Source: Gammaproteobacteria bacterium
GTDB taxonomy: Bacteria; Pseudomonadota; Gammaproteobacteria; UBA6429; Thiohalophilaceae
Assembly: GCA_029882235.1 (NCBI GenBank)
Contig: JAOULB010000006.1
Location: 1-18,662, forward strand
Direction of reading: 5' to 3'
DNA length: 18,662 bases
Shown here: one piece after another, positions 8,501-16,434 of the stretch
Position numbering within the stretch: position 1 is the first letter of the stretch
How the letters are laid out: the number at the start of each line of letters is the position of its first letter
Notes under the pieces: model-generated
Told to the model about the DNA's origin: nothing
Database searches by the model: none
The model's input: the letters and a program-made list of their open reading frames with translations, nothing else
Translations under genes and position numbers: made by a program

Positions 8501-8799
8501 CGATTGATGCGCCGAATCGTGATTTAAGTGCAGAGCTGGCGATATTGCCTGATTCAATTATTGATGTGGCCAGTCTATTTAGAAATGACTGTGCAGCCGT
8601 AGGAAGTAAATACAGTAGTTTTATTATTAAAGATTCAGAACAGGTGTCTGTGAGTTTATTAAGCCCAAGTTTTTACGTCGCTGATTCAGACAGTCAGGAA
8701 ACAATTTCTGATAGCTATATGGCAGATAACAGCCTGTTGCGTACTGCACTTAATACAGACAAGTCAGGTGGGTGTGGTCAATCATCAGTTGTTTTCTAG
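5596..8799 (+). CDS. TpsA-type two-partner secretion exoprotein (filamentous haemagglutinin-like)
   Basis: A 1067-aa secreted or surface beta-helix protein, exported by its partner encoded 21 bp downstream. The N-terminal signal peptide (1 to about 28, ending AAFA) leads into a TPS secretion domain (about 29-200). That domain carries cysteines C39 and C43, NLFHSFRDFNI (63-73), RVTGG (93-97), FINPAGIMFGAGARLDISGS (119-138) and TADYLVF, the form typical of large exoproteins common in cyanobacteria and also found in gammaproteobacteria. The rest (about 200-980) is made of imperfect repeats with GNAGNINI-type turns, as expected of a right-handed beta-helix. The C-terminus has two cysteines, C999 in NDCAAVGSKYSSF and C1060. 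AGGGA (5583-5587) and GGGGA (5590-5594) precede the ATG. The leader carries site C and a GGA hairpin. The ligand (adhesion, biofilm, competition) cannot be told; no toxin domain is seen. Confidence 0.93.
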   Translation: MDTYLYTRSRRVLALLLTYCLGTWAAFAEVVLDGSLAPCPRSCELAGPDYLIDPRYGTTNGTNLFHSFRDFNINLSESATFIGPDRVDNIFARVTGGNSSFINGTLGVKSNDPSVNLWFINPAGIMFGAGARLDISGSFYATTADYLVFGKDGRFDASNPRDTVLSVSTPSAFGFLDSNIASISVQQGGSLSVPVGETISFVAGDINLTGQGHMVSNLVLLGNSIDMFDFSNVPAVLNASSGKIDLISLASAGEVSITDTGYDLSTIDQLGDISMDYGAVISTQGDPGGTIYIRAGNFVMENSYLDSSTVGIKDHSGIGIDIQVSNEFLVHTGIGTSNIGDKPVLFRQAALSNTNDQLVGGSAISSSTANDGQAGNIIIEAGLLDIDGVGVGYSSSAGNSGIVSRVFGTGNSGDINIKADTISLNESSMIATQAFSESSGNSGDIRIDVKDIRLNGVNGSSIISTSTQGSGNAGNLFIFSDHLLARGGVGTTQISSSADGGQKSFSHSGNVNISASKIELYDGAEIGADLFSGAGQGGDVIIKADTIDISGRDKDGYSAGVYSTVSGNETSGQGGNVFIQSQELYMDNYALVGVFNRPGSMGNSGSIDIKTDNLALTNGSIISGSAFGSGRGGDINIYANSIYLSGPSPYTEFTDDFFGEFTGIFTVAALEGGDAGNININAGSIDILDGAQINSQTGGRGQGGNININADRIFVSGYDPLSDSISRISASTEVYQDYARASGGDGGSLTITANTIELQDQGLITTRSTTTGDGGSLTISTGSLSLSSGAAISADSTNTGNAGTININASEIVSLSDSEITSRAEQSTAGSVSVHANQIEMYRASILASSAGNEAAGNINLAAFDSFVMEQSRITSEAQSANGGNIDILVNNTMRVTDSFITASVQGGNGNGGNIFIEPGFMIVDNSQITADAHGGDGGKVTIIAKSFIASANSNISASSELGISGNVTIDAPNRDLSAELAILPDSIIDVASLFRNDCAAVGSKYSSFIIKDSEQVSVSLLSPSFYVADSDSQETISDSYMADNSLLRTALNTDKSGGCGQSSVVF

Positions 8800-8820
8800 A
8801 ATTTAACTCGCTCAGAAAAA

Positions 8821-10491
8821 ATGCAGAATAAATCCGCTTTAGCAGCTATAGCGTGCATAATAATATTAACCACATCTGCTATGGCGGACACACCTGTTTT
8901 TCCTTTACAGCGACCAGCCGAACGGCCGCTGGATAAAATCATCCCTGATGCAGGTGTAAAGCCAGATATCAAGTTACCACCTATTCCAGAAATTTATGAT
9001 AAAGGTGTTTCGTCGCACTTGCGAATAAAAGTTAGAAAGTTTGAGTTTATTGGCAATACTGTTATATCGTCAGAAGAATTATCGACAGTTCTGCAAGAAT
9101 TTAATAATAAAATTATAGATGCAGAACAATTACAAAAAATTCGGCAGTTAATTACTCAATATTACATCAAGAAAGGATATATTAATTCAGGCGCGACTAT
9201 TCCTGATCAAAAAATTGATAATGGCATTATTCATTTTAAAATAATTGAGGGTCGGCTAAGTAAAATAAATGTATCGGGTAATAGCTGGTTAAATAGTAGC
9301 TATCTTAAGAGTAGAGCGCATTTTGGTAATGCTGGGCCATTGAATGTCTATGTGTTGCGCGATCAGTTGTTTATGCTACAGCAGGACCCGCGTATTGAAC
9401 GCTTACATGCACGGTTGAGTCCCGGACTCCGGCCCGGAGAAAGTATCCTGGATATTTCAATCGAAGAAGCTCAGTTGTTGAATATAGGGCTAGCAATAGA
9501 CAACTATAGCCCGCCGAGTATTGGTGAGGGACATGGAGAGCTTGTTATACAACATAAAAACCTGACTGGAGAAGGTGACAGGGTTGATATAACTTATACC
9601 CATAGTCGTGGGCTTGATGGTGTCAGTACTGCGTATGAATACCCGTTATCGGCAAGAGACAATCGACTTCGTGTAGCCTATGCACAAAGCGAATCATTGG
9701 TGGTAGAAGAACCTTTTGATATTTTAAAGATTGAAAATCGAGCGCGGACGTCATCACTGGCTTATATTCACCCCTATCATAAAACGCCAAATGCGAACTA
9801 TGATGTTTCACTGCAGCTTGAGCAACGTGAAAGTCAGACTTTTTTGCTGGATGAGCCTTTCTCTTTTTCGGCGGCATCGTCTGATGGGAAAACACGTCTT
9901 AGTATTGCCAGAATTATTTTCAGCTGGTTGAAAAGAACACCTCAACGGGTTGTTTCAGGAAGGTTTACACTATCCCACGGGTTTGATAGCAACAAAGCAA
10001 CCATTAGTGATATTGAACCAGATGGAAAATACGTAAGTTCTTTAGGACAGATTCAATGGGTAGAACGCTTTGCACAACAGGAACTGGTTCTTCGTGGTGC
10101 AGTTCAATTATCAGATGATCCATTAGTCTCAATGGAACAGTTTGCAATCGGTGGAGCACGTACTGTACGTGGTTATCGCGAGAATTTTATAGTTGGTGAT
10201 AATGGGCTCACCACTAGTATTGAATACCGATTTCCTATCTTAAGTAGTTATCCTGATTATGGTCGTTTTCAGTTGGCCTGGTTTGCGGACTACGGAAGAA
10301 TTAAAAACCGTGCTCGTGAAACTCCAGGCCCCGAAGAAATCTATAGCAGTGGTGTGGGTCTTCGTTGGACCAATGAAAAGCGCGTGCGTCTAGAGTTATA
10401 TTGGGCTGAAATGCTTAAAGATGTTGTTAATCCAGATACAACATTACAGGATGACGGAATTCATCTCCGCCTTGAAATGCCAATCTATTAA
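8821..10491 (+). CDS. TpsB-type outer-membrane transporter (ShlB/FhaC/HecB family)
   Basis: A 556-aa Omp85-superfamily porin that secretes the upstream TpsA across the outer membrane. The signal peptide (1-22, TTSAMA then DTP) is followed by a proline-rich linker. Two POTRA domains (about 68-144, with FEFIGNTVISSEEL, and about 146-216) bind the TPS domain of the exoprotein in the periplasm, and a 16-strand barrel (about 220-556) begins at GLAIDNYSPPSIGE. The loop-6 signature VRGYRE (449-454) and the AWFADYG strand motif (486-492), diagnostic of the family, are present. The last residue is Y, after LRLEMPI. No clear Shine-Dalgarno precedes the ATG, so translation may depend on coupling to tpsA. 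The stop codon overlaps that of the convergent CHAT gene. Confidence 0.95.
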   Translation: MQNKSALAAIACIIILTTSAMADTPVFPLQRPAERPLDKIIPDAGVKPDIKLPPIPEIYDKGVSSHLRIKVRKFEFIGNTVISSEELSTVLQEFNNKIIDAEQLQKIRQLITQYYIKKGYINSGATIPDQKIDNGIIHFKIIEGRLSKINVSGNSWLNSSYLKSRAHFGNAGPLNVYVLRDQLFMLQQDPRIERLHARLSPGLRPGESILDISIEEAQLLNIGLAIDNYSPPSIGEGHGELVIQHKNLTGEGDRVDITYTHSRGLDGVSTAYEYPLSARDNRLRVAYAQSESLVVEEPFDILKIENRARTSSLAYIHPYHKTPNANYDVSLQLEQRESQTFLLDEPFSFSAASSDGKTRLSIARIIFSWLKRTPQRVVSGRFTLSHGFDSNKATISDIEPDGKYVSSLGQIQWVERFAQQELVLRGAVQLSDDPLVSMEQFAIGGARTVRGYRENFIVGDNGLTTSIEYRFPILSSYPDYGRFQLAWFADYGRIKNRARETPGPEEIYSSGVGLRWTNEKRVRLELYWAEMLKDVVNPDTTLQDDGIHLRLEMPIY

Positions 10492-12719
10492 CGCCAGTTA
10501 CCAATAAGTATAAATGGAGACCAGTAACCAGGGTGACGGTGTCGGACATCAGCTAACATATTTAGTTGGGCATTGCGCAATGCATTTGCCTTACTGGTAT
10601 TATTGTTTTGAAGTTCATTATAAAACGATGTCATCAAGATCGACGTAGCACGATCATTAATTGGCCATAGGGTGGCCAGGGCACTGCGTGCGCCGGCCTT
10701 AACAGTAATCCCTGCAAGTCCTAGCATTGCACGGTCATCACCAGCCGCTGTGTCACAGGCACTTAATGTTAATAACTCCAGAGGTTCATCTGCAAAGCGC
10801 CCAAGCCCAATCGCTTCAGCAAGATCACTAACCCGAACCTGGCTATCATAGGTTAGTAGAAATGACTCTGATACATTGCCAGTAAATTTTCCATGCGAGG
10901 CAATATGAGCAATATTGTAACGGTGCTTACCCAAAGCACTTTTCATTGTTTTTGACTGAAATGATTGATCAATTAACAGTTTTCCAGGGTGAATCTTGTT
11001 TATGTTGTCCAGTTCATGTTTAACATGAATGAGTGCAGGAAAGCCCTGTACGGACTCGGTGAGTCCACTTAAAAGAATACGTGTACTTCTGTTTTTTGTT
11101 GTGCTTGAATCAGTTAGGTGCAGGCCGGGAGATATGGCCACCGCCATTTTCTGAATAAGAAATTCTTCGCCATCATGCAAGGCGGAAAAGGGGACGCCCT
11201 GTAAGCCAGTGCCAGAAATAGTAATGAGCGTGGACACTTTTTGTCTTTTAAGTGTTGGCATAACTGGCCGTATAATTAGATCGTATAATTCTTTTGAGTA
11301 AGGCAAATAATCCCGGGTGCGTCTTTTTTCCAGTTTCTGTCGAAAATTTGTTACTAGTTCTTTTATTTTAGTTTTACTCACCTTGCTGACAAAACGATGA
11401 ATATTTTTGTTATTGCTTAATAAAAGCTCAATCCTGTCATCAAACAAAATAGGATAGAGAACAGCAGTTCCGGGGTTAAGAATCTCTTCAAGTTTCTTTA
11501 TTCTGGTCTGGGTAGCAGTTACGCAGTCATCCTGAAAGTAGTCCTGCAACTCAGCTGCTTTTAAAGCTTCGACAGCATCTCGAACACGAAATAGATATTT
11601 TTTTCTATCGAGATCATTACTTTTTTCGCTCTTCTTCAATAAAAGTTGAGCATACTCAAGATGAATGTTACCTGAGGTATGGTCAATTGAAAGCTGAGGG
11701 TTAAGAGTTAGATTTGCCGATGTTTTTGGGAGTATGCGAATCGCCTGATCGTAGGCATCAATTGCTTTATCCAGGTTGTTTTGTGCAATAAATATTCTTC
11801 CAGCCTGCCATTGAAATTGGGCAATAAGAAGTTTGCTATTTGAATTCTGAGAATGAAGTAATGCCTGCCTGTTAAGTGCAAGTGCATCATCATAGCGTTG
11901 TCCAATATAATACAAGTGACTTAAAGAATATTCTGCCTGTGCCTGCAGTAATTTGTCTTTTGTTTTTATCGCAAATTCCAATGCTTTACGCAGCGCGGTA
12001 TTGGCGTTTGATGCATAGATTTGTTGATTAGTGGAATTATTTGATATTAACCAGTTGAGTACCTGACCAACACGAATAAGAAGCATAATGTCCTGTTGAT
12101 GTTCTCCCTGTATGCGATCCGATAAGCTTAGCGCGTATTTGCGCGCGGTTGTGTATTTCCCAAGTAGCTGTGCTGAAATGGTTGCGTTGCATTTAAGGCG
12201 GGTAAGTAAGGAATAGTTGTCTTTATTGGTTTTCAGTAGCTCTATTCCATTTTCATAGGCATTCAGGGCTGAGTAGAAATCTTTTTGACGTAAATAGAGA
12301 TTACCAAGATCGTTATAAATTGCAGCAGACTGATATCGCTTATTATGTTTTTGTGCCCATTTTAAGCTGTCTGTGAGAAGAGGTTCTGCCTGTTTAAGAT
12401 AGCCCAGATGAACATAAATGGCTCCCAGGCTTGCAGCAATATTCATGCTGATTCCTGCATCTGGCTTTTTAATGAGGAGTAGCTGCGCTTTTTTCAGGCT
12501 ATTTAATGCGAGTGCATAGTTGCCATTTGCAAAATAAATATTTCCTAGTTGATACCATGCGTTGGCTTTCTGGAGTAATTCGGATTGAGTATCAAATTTT
12601 TGTATTTGTGTTTGCCAGTATTTTTTCTGACGGTGATTTTCATCACTATTAGCATGCACAAATCCACTAGTGAATATAGTGATCGCGAAAACTAAGGTGT
12701 AAGTCGATGAGTGTGGCAT
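10488..12719 (-). CDS. Exported TPR-CHAT protein, probable cysteine protease
   Basis: 743 aa. The N-terminus is a signal peptide (1 to about 23, VFAITIFTSGFVHA). TPR repeats fill about 52-340 (for example AWYQLGNIYFANGNYALALN and NDLGNLYLRQKDFYSALNAY). The CHAT domain, a caspase/separase-like peptidase fold, occupies about 430-743 with the expected catalytic dyad: H609 in HIASHG and C655 in LTLSACDTA. It also has the family's GLAGITVKAGARSALATLWP and C-terminal HPGYWSPFILIGNW motifs. It is therefore probably an active periplasmic or surface protease. Genes of this type often accompany TPS exoproteins, and here it converges directly on the tpsA-tpsB operon. It is the last gene of the sigma operon, 43 bp after the M48 gene. 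No clear Shine-Dalgarno is visible. The substrate is unknown; the exoprotein is the obvious candidate. Confidence 0.93.
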   Translation of the reverse strand: MPHSSTYTLVFAITIFTSGFVHANSDENHRQKKYWQTQIQKFDTQSELLQKANAWYQLGNIYFANGNYALALNSLKKAQLLLIKKPDAGISMNIAASLGAIYVHLGYLKQAEPLLTDSLKWAQKHNKRYQSAAIYNDLGNLYLRQKDFYSALNAYENGIELLKTNKDNYSLLTRLKCNATISAQLLGKYTTARKYALSLSDRIQGEHQQDIMLLIRVGQVLNWLISNNSTNQQIYASNANTALRKALEFAIKTKDKLLQAQAEYSLSHLYYIGQRYDDALALNRQALLHSQNSNSKLLIAQFQWQAGRIFIAQNNLDKAIDAYDQAIRILPKTSANLTLNPQLSIDHTSGNIHLEYAQLLLKKSEKSNDLDRKKYLFRVRDAVEALKAAELQDYFQDDCVTATQTRIKKLEEILNPGTAVLYPILFDDRIELLLSNNKNIHRFVSKVSKTKIKELVTNFRQKLEKRRTRDYLPYSKELYDLIIRPVMPTLKRQKVSTLITISGTGLQGVPFSALHDGEEFLIQKMAVAISPGLHLTDSSTTKNRSTRILLSGLTESVQGFPALIHVKHELDNINKIHPGKLLIDQSFQSKTMKSALGKHRYNIAHIASHGKFTGNVSESFLLTYDSQVRVSDLAEAIGLGRFADEPLELLTLSACDTAAGDDRAMLGLAGITVKAGARSALATLWPINDRATSILMTSFYNELQNNNTSKANALRNAQLNMLADVRHRHPGYWSPFILIGNWR

Positions 12720-12762
12720 AATTAATTATAGTTATCTAAAAAAATAACAACATGGGTTGATT

Positions 12763-14586
12763 TCACTCCCAGTATAATAGCCAGCTCGATACCATGTCAT
12801 CAACGATGCGAAAACTTATGCCATGTTCTGGGTAAGCAATAATTTGTCCCGAAGCGGCCATGTATGTATAAGCTGGATAACCATATCTGTTAAACACACT
12901 GCTTTTTGTATTACCAATCGAGATTCCTTGTTGGGTTTTGCCTTTGAATCTTGAATTAGCAATGATTAGTCTGATTTCATCACTTTCTGCAACAGTGGTT
13001 ACATCATTACTGTATTCAGTAACTTGAAATGGTGATTCGCTGATGTTTAACTTACGTGAGTATTTTTGTTGCCATGACTCAGGTAATTCATTGGTATATG
13101 TGCCAACCTGCAGATTTATAATATGTTCGCGTGTGTTTTTAGGGGAGGGTACAGGGCGATAACTTAATGAAAGCTGACTGCGATTAAGTAGATATTTAGC
13201 CCAGAGTGTTTCTGGCGTTTTGTCCAGATATTTTTGCCAATACGACTCAGCAGCCTCATGATTTCCTTCACGTAACTCAATGTTCCCAATATTATAAAGC
13301 GCTGGCAAGAAATCAGGTTTTAATCGCAGAATCATATTTAAGGTATTCCTGGCTCTGTTGAGATTACCCGTTTCATATAATGCGACAGCCAGATTATTCA
13401 ATAATAAATGATTGTTTGGGCTGGCTTTCAATCCATCTAGTGATGTGGCAATTGTTTTATAGGGTTGTCCTGTATGAAAATAAGCGCTAGCCAGATTAAT
13501 GTTAGATTGAATGTATGAAGGATCCTGGTCAAGGGCAAGTTTATAGTATTTGACTGCTTTACTCATTGCCTCATTAAACTGCTTTTTATTGCCGCTTATA
13601 TTTCTTATTGTTGCATTGCTAGCCCTGGATTCTGGATCAATCGTCATGGCTAGTTGAAACTGAAGTTGTTGAGACTTGTTGTTCGCTGCATTATAGAAGC
13701 GCATTGCTAGTCGGTGATAACTGCTTGCAAGATTATGATGCACGGCACGACCAGGGAAGTGTCGTCGAAACTCATCAAAACTCTGTATCGCTTTTATATA
13801 GTCGCCACTATAGTAGAACCATAGTCCTATTCTGAATAAATCACTGTGCTCAGATATTTGTTGCAGGCGAACCTTAACAGCTGTTGTTCGTTGATCTATG
13901 TTGGGATGAGTTTTAGCAATTTTCGATCCAGTATATCGAAGAGGATGTCTCGACTTACTCCAGTCCGAGAAAAAGCTATCATTTGACTTTCCTTGAACTA
14001 TTGCCTGACTATTATAACCGGCAATAGTTGTGTAAATGATGCCTAATTCGTCTGCACGTAATTCCTTGGCAAGGATTTTGTCGCTTTGTTGTGCAATATT
14101 CCTGACCTCATTGAACAAATGTTTGCTATCTTCCTCTCTGGTTTGAGCCGAGTCTAATGCCTGGAAGAACTTCATATGCCAGAAATCATCTTCAAGCTGG
14201 TGTGCTATTTCATGCGCAAGCACAAAAGCTAGCCGTGCTTTAGCATCATTTTTTTGTTGATAGCAAATATCGATGACAGATTTCGATAAAATAATCCAGC
14301 CATCAGGAATTGATATAGGCAACGATAAGTTGTGTGGATCTTCTTTTATAATGTGTAGTCTGGGTTCAACACCTCGCCTTTGGCCAGCCGCTTTTAATAC
14401 CTGAGTAAATATTTGATGAGCGGTTTTTACTCTCTTGTCATCGCTTTCAGTCCAGGCAGTATAATTATCCTGCCAGAAATTGATTCTTTCTTTGGGGTTT
14501 GGTACTCGACCATAGGAATGTGAGAAGGCAAAAACTCCCAGTATGATAAGCAGGAATGAGGTTTTAATGTTACGTATATTAGTCAT
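12763..14586 (-). CDS. Exported M48-family zinc metallopeptidase with C-terminal TPRs (BepA-like)
   Basis: 607 aa. After a signal peptide (about 1-25, SFLLIILGVFAFSHS) comes an M48 peptidase domain with zinc-binding HEIAH (125-129) and a probable third ligand, E175, in KELRADELG. TPR repeats cover about 240-470 (for example YYSGDYIKAIQSFDEF, LLLNNLAVALYETGNLNRAR and ALYNIGNIELREGNHEAAES). A C-terminal extension (about 490-607, with GISIGNTKSSVFNRYGYPAY) matches no domain that I recognise. The M48-plus-TPR layout is that of periplasmic BepA (YfgC), which degrades or helps assemble outer-membrane proteins. By analogy it may service the TpsB barrel or the exoprotein (inference). It lies 11 bp after the anti-sigma gene and 43 bp before the CHAT gene, in the same operon. 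Confidence 0.9.
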   Translation of the reverse strand: MTNIRNIKTSFLLIILGVFAFSHSYGRVPNPKERINFWQDNYTAWTESDDKRVKTAHQIFTQVLKAAGQRRGVEPRLHIIKEDPHNLSLPISIPDGWIILSKSVIDICYQQKNDAKARLAFVLAHEIAHQLEDDFWHMKFFQALDSAQTREEDSKHLFNEVRNIAQQSDKILAKELRADELGIIYTTIAGYNSQAIVQGKSNDSFFSDWSKSRHPLRYTGSKIAKTHPNIDQRTTAVKVRLQQISEHSDLFRIGLWFYYSGDYIKAIQSFDEFRRHFPGRAVHHNLASSYHRLAMRFYNAANNKSQQLQFQLAMTIDPESRASNATIRNISGNKKQFNEAMSKAVKYYKLALDQDPSYIQSNINLASAYFHTGQPYKTIATSLDGLKASPNNHLLLNNLAVALYETGNLNRARNTLNMILRLKPDFLPALYNIGNIELREGNHEAAESYWQKYLDKTPETLWAKYLLNRSQLSLSYRPVPSPKNTREHIINLQVGTYTNELPESWQQKYSRKLNISESPFQVTEYSNDVTTVAESDEIRLIIANSRFKGKTQQGISIGNTKSSVFNRYGYPAYTYMAASGQIIAYPEHGISFRIVDDMVSSWLLYWE

Positions 14587-14597
14587 TGTTATATGCT

Positions 14598-15632
14598 TTA
14601 TCCCAATAACTGTTTGATCTGTGTACTCAGTTTATATAGCTGGGCCGTATCATCAGATGAAATATTATTTTTCTCCAGTATCTTATTTATGTTACTGATG
14701 GCTGTTAATGCACCAGGCGGCATATTTGAAGATTTAAGTTTTTCTTCAAGCTTGATGAAGTGAGGCTGCATCCTTTTTAAATAATCAGCCTTATTCATGT
14801 TAATTAATAAGTCGAGTTTTGCTATTAAAAGCGCTGATTCCCATAAATCATGTTGGAGTTTGCCATTTGATATTGCAGCCTGAGACAATTTATATTCAAT
14901 TTTAGATAGTTTTCCGAGAATGAGTTTATTTGATTCATCTATAGCACTCAGTTGTTTACCTGTTTTTATTATTAGATTGACAGTGTCTTTATCTGAATAT
15001 GGGGCACTCAATGATGAGATGCTATTTAATTGTTTTTCAGTAAGTTTATAGTTTCCATTATATGTTGATGTAACAGCATTAAAAAAAGTCTGACCTATTC
15101 TGAAAAAATTAGCCTGTTCATTTGATGCGAAGCCATATCCAGCTGTTGAATCGGCAGGTGGATTATGACCCGGTACATCTTTTAGAAGATTATTATGGTT
15201 TGATATTTCACCAACCCATGCAATTACAGGCGAATATGGTGCGCTGTCCTGCTTCGGATAAAGCATTATGCCAACCAGGATAACTATCCCACTTGCAATT
15301 GCAGCTGGGATTAATGGTCGCGAGATGAATTCAACAAATTTTGAGCTAACAGCATTAAACCAGTTTGAAGGCGCATGAGCATTTTCCGATTTCTGAGCTT
15401 TGTACGCTTCGAATACCTGTTCCGGGAATGCCTTCCAGAAGGCCTCTGGAATTTCTGGTGCTTTATTTTTCGACAAATGATGAATTGTATTTTCAGTTTC
15501 CTTATGATGACGCTTGCAGTCATTACAGGTATTAAGATGGGCGCGAATTAGATGAGATTTTGACTCATCTAAGTCACCTTCAATGTAATCGATTAATTGA
15601 TCTTGTATAGATTTACATTCGTCGCTATTCAT
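14598..15632 (-). CDS. Membrane-anchored anti-sigma factor with zf-HC2 zinc finger
   Basis: 344 aa. The N-terminal cytoplasmic anti-sigma domain has C6 and the HxxxCxxC motif H32-C36-C39 (HLNTCNDC), the zinc-binding ZAS signature. One transmembrane helix (about 106-126, PLIPAAIASGIVILVGIMLY) is followed by a periplasmic helical region of about 215 residues, larger than in many such proteins and presumably the sensing part. It is encoded directly after the ECF sigma gene and overlaps it by 8 bp, the usual sign of a cognate pair. It should hold the sigma factor inactive at the membrane until an envelope signal. I see no sequence clue to whether release is by proteolysis or by conformational change; the downstream peptidases are candidates only by position. 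Confidence 0.9.
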   Translation of the reverse strand: MNSDECKSIQDQLIDYIEGDLDESKSHLIRAHLNTCNDCKRHHKETENTIHHLSKNKAPEIPEAFWKAFPEQVFEAYKAQKSENAHAPSNWFNAVSSKFVEFISRPLIPAAIASGIVILVGIMLYPKQDSAPYSPVIAWVGEISNHNNLLKDVPGHNPPADSTAGYGFASNEQANFFRIGQTFFNAVTSTYNGNYKLTEKQLNSISSLSAPYSDKDTVNLIIKTGKQLSAIDESNKLILGKLSKIEYKLSQAAISNGKLQHDLWESALLIAKLDLLINMNKADYLKRMQPHFIKLEEKLKSSNMPPGALTAISNINKILEKNNISSDDTAQLYKLSTQIKQLLG

Positions 15633-16182
15633 AATCCTGATCTCTTAGTGTGTTCTTTAATGACTTTATCGCATGATGATAATTTGCTTTAGCCGTACCA
15701 ACAGGACAATTCATGATTTCTGCAATTTCAGCAAATGTATATTCCTGATACAGTCGTAGCTCAAGAGTCGTTCTTTGTTTATCTGGAAGACTTTTTACTG
15801 CATTGAACAAATGTGTTTGCTCCTGAATCTTTTCAACCTCGTTCATTGTTGATTGCTCTGATTCCAGCTCTAACTCTTCCAGCTCTACGTCTGCGATTCT
15901 TTGCCTGTCTTTGCCTCGAAAATGGTTTTTGCATAAATTAATAGCTATCTGGTACAACCAGGTTTTAAATTTTGACTCACTTCTAAATTGCTCCGCCTTA
16001 CTAAAAACCTGTAGAAAAACCTTCTGACTCAAATCCAGTGCATCGTCCTGATTTCCCACATGCCGCCAGATAAACTGATAAAGCGGTTGTTGATATCGCT
16101 CTACCAGTAATTTAAACGCCATCTCATCCTGCTCAGAGACAAAGCGCTTCAGCAGCTCCTGGTCATCATCATTTGTGTTCAT
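15625..16182 (-). CDS. ECF-type RNA polymerase sigma factor
   Basis: 185 aa from the preferred ATG at 16182. Region 2 (about residues 20-90) contains YQFIWRHVGNQDDALDLSQKVF and FKTWLYQIAINLCKNHFR, covering core binding and -10 recognition. Region 4 (about 130-178) contains SLPDKQRTTLELRLYQEYTF and the helix-turn-helix EIAEIMNCPVGTAKANYHHA for the -35. A short acidic linker separates them and there is no region 1 or 3, which defines the extracytoplasmic-function group. An upstream in-frame GTG at 16194 would add four residues, but AGGTG lies 9 bp before the ATG, so I prefer the ATG. It heads the operon of sigma, anti-sigma, M48 peptidase and CHAT protease. I could not identify a convincing promoter for it in the divergent intergenic region. 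Confidence 0.93.
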   Translation of the reverse strand: MNTNDDDQELLKRFVSEQDEMAFKLLVERYQQPLYQFIWRHVGNQDDALDLSQKVFLQVFSKAEQFRSESKFKTWLYQIAINLCKNHFRGKDRQRIADVELEELELESEQSTMNEVEKIQEQTHLFNAVKSLPDKQRTTLELRLYQEYTFAEIAEIMNCPVGTAKANYHHAIKSLKNTLRDQDYE

Positions 16183-16226
16183 GCAGTGAGACACCTGTAG
16201 TGAGTGGAAGGTTTAATCGCTCTTCG

Positions 16227-16256
16227 ACTTAATTGATCGTTTTATCGAAATATTAT
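16227..16256 (+). promoter_or_regulatory. Possible promoter (site D) of the small ORF and BTAD regulator
   Basis: ACTTAATTG (16227-16235), 15 bp, TATTAT (16251-16256) reproduces exactly the block ACTTAATTG-N15-TATTAT of site A (2624-2653). The TGTAA heptamers are not conserved here. If used, transcription would begin around 16263, only a few bases before the small ORF. Confidence 0.3.
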
Positions 16257-16267
16257 GCCATATATCA

Positions 16268-16402
16268 ATGATTTATAGCATATTTTTCAGTTTGGCCGAA
16301 GACCTGACGGAAGCAGATTGGGCTGAGCTGGCAAATATGCTCAATTATTTATCAGGCAGACTAAACCGAAATGAGATTACCGGTGTCATTGTGAATAGTT
16401 AG
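16268..16402 (+). CDS. Small hypothetical protein, 44 aa
   Basis: An ORF beginning MIYSIFFSLAEDLTEADWAE and ending NRNEITGVIVNS. The body is a plausible amphipathic helix (LTEADWAELANMLNYLSGRL) followed by a short strand-like end, and the codon use looks coding rather than random. ATG at 16268 is the only normal start codon in an open frame reaching back to 16217. No Shine-Dalgarno is visible, and site D would leave a leader of about 5 nt, so translation might be near-leaderless. It lies 32 bp before the BTAD regulator on the same strand and could be its leader peptide or partner. No family is recognised. It may be a remnant or a chance ORF. Confidence 0.4.
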   Translation: MIYSIFFSLAEDLTEADWAELANMLNYLSGRLNRNEITGVIVNS

Positions 16403-16434
16403 GAATTAGCTAATTGCCAGTAAGGAGAGACAGA

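Noticed and set aside
16183..16194. GTG start for the sigma factor at 16194
   Set aside because: AGGTG is well spaced for the ATG at 16182, while nothing suitable precedes the GTG.
16244..16262. Sigma54-like element on the minus strand before the sigma operon (TGGCAT...TTCG)
   Set aside because: The GC of the -12 element is not at the required position, and no other sigma54 features are present.
16414..16434. TTG start for the BTAD regulator at 16414
   Set aside because: The AAGGAG at 16422-16427 lies inside this extension and is ideally placed for GTG 16435.
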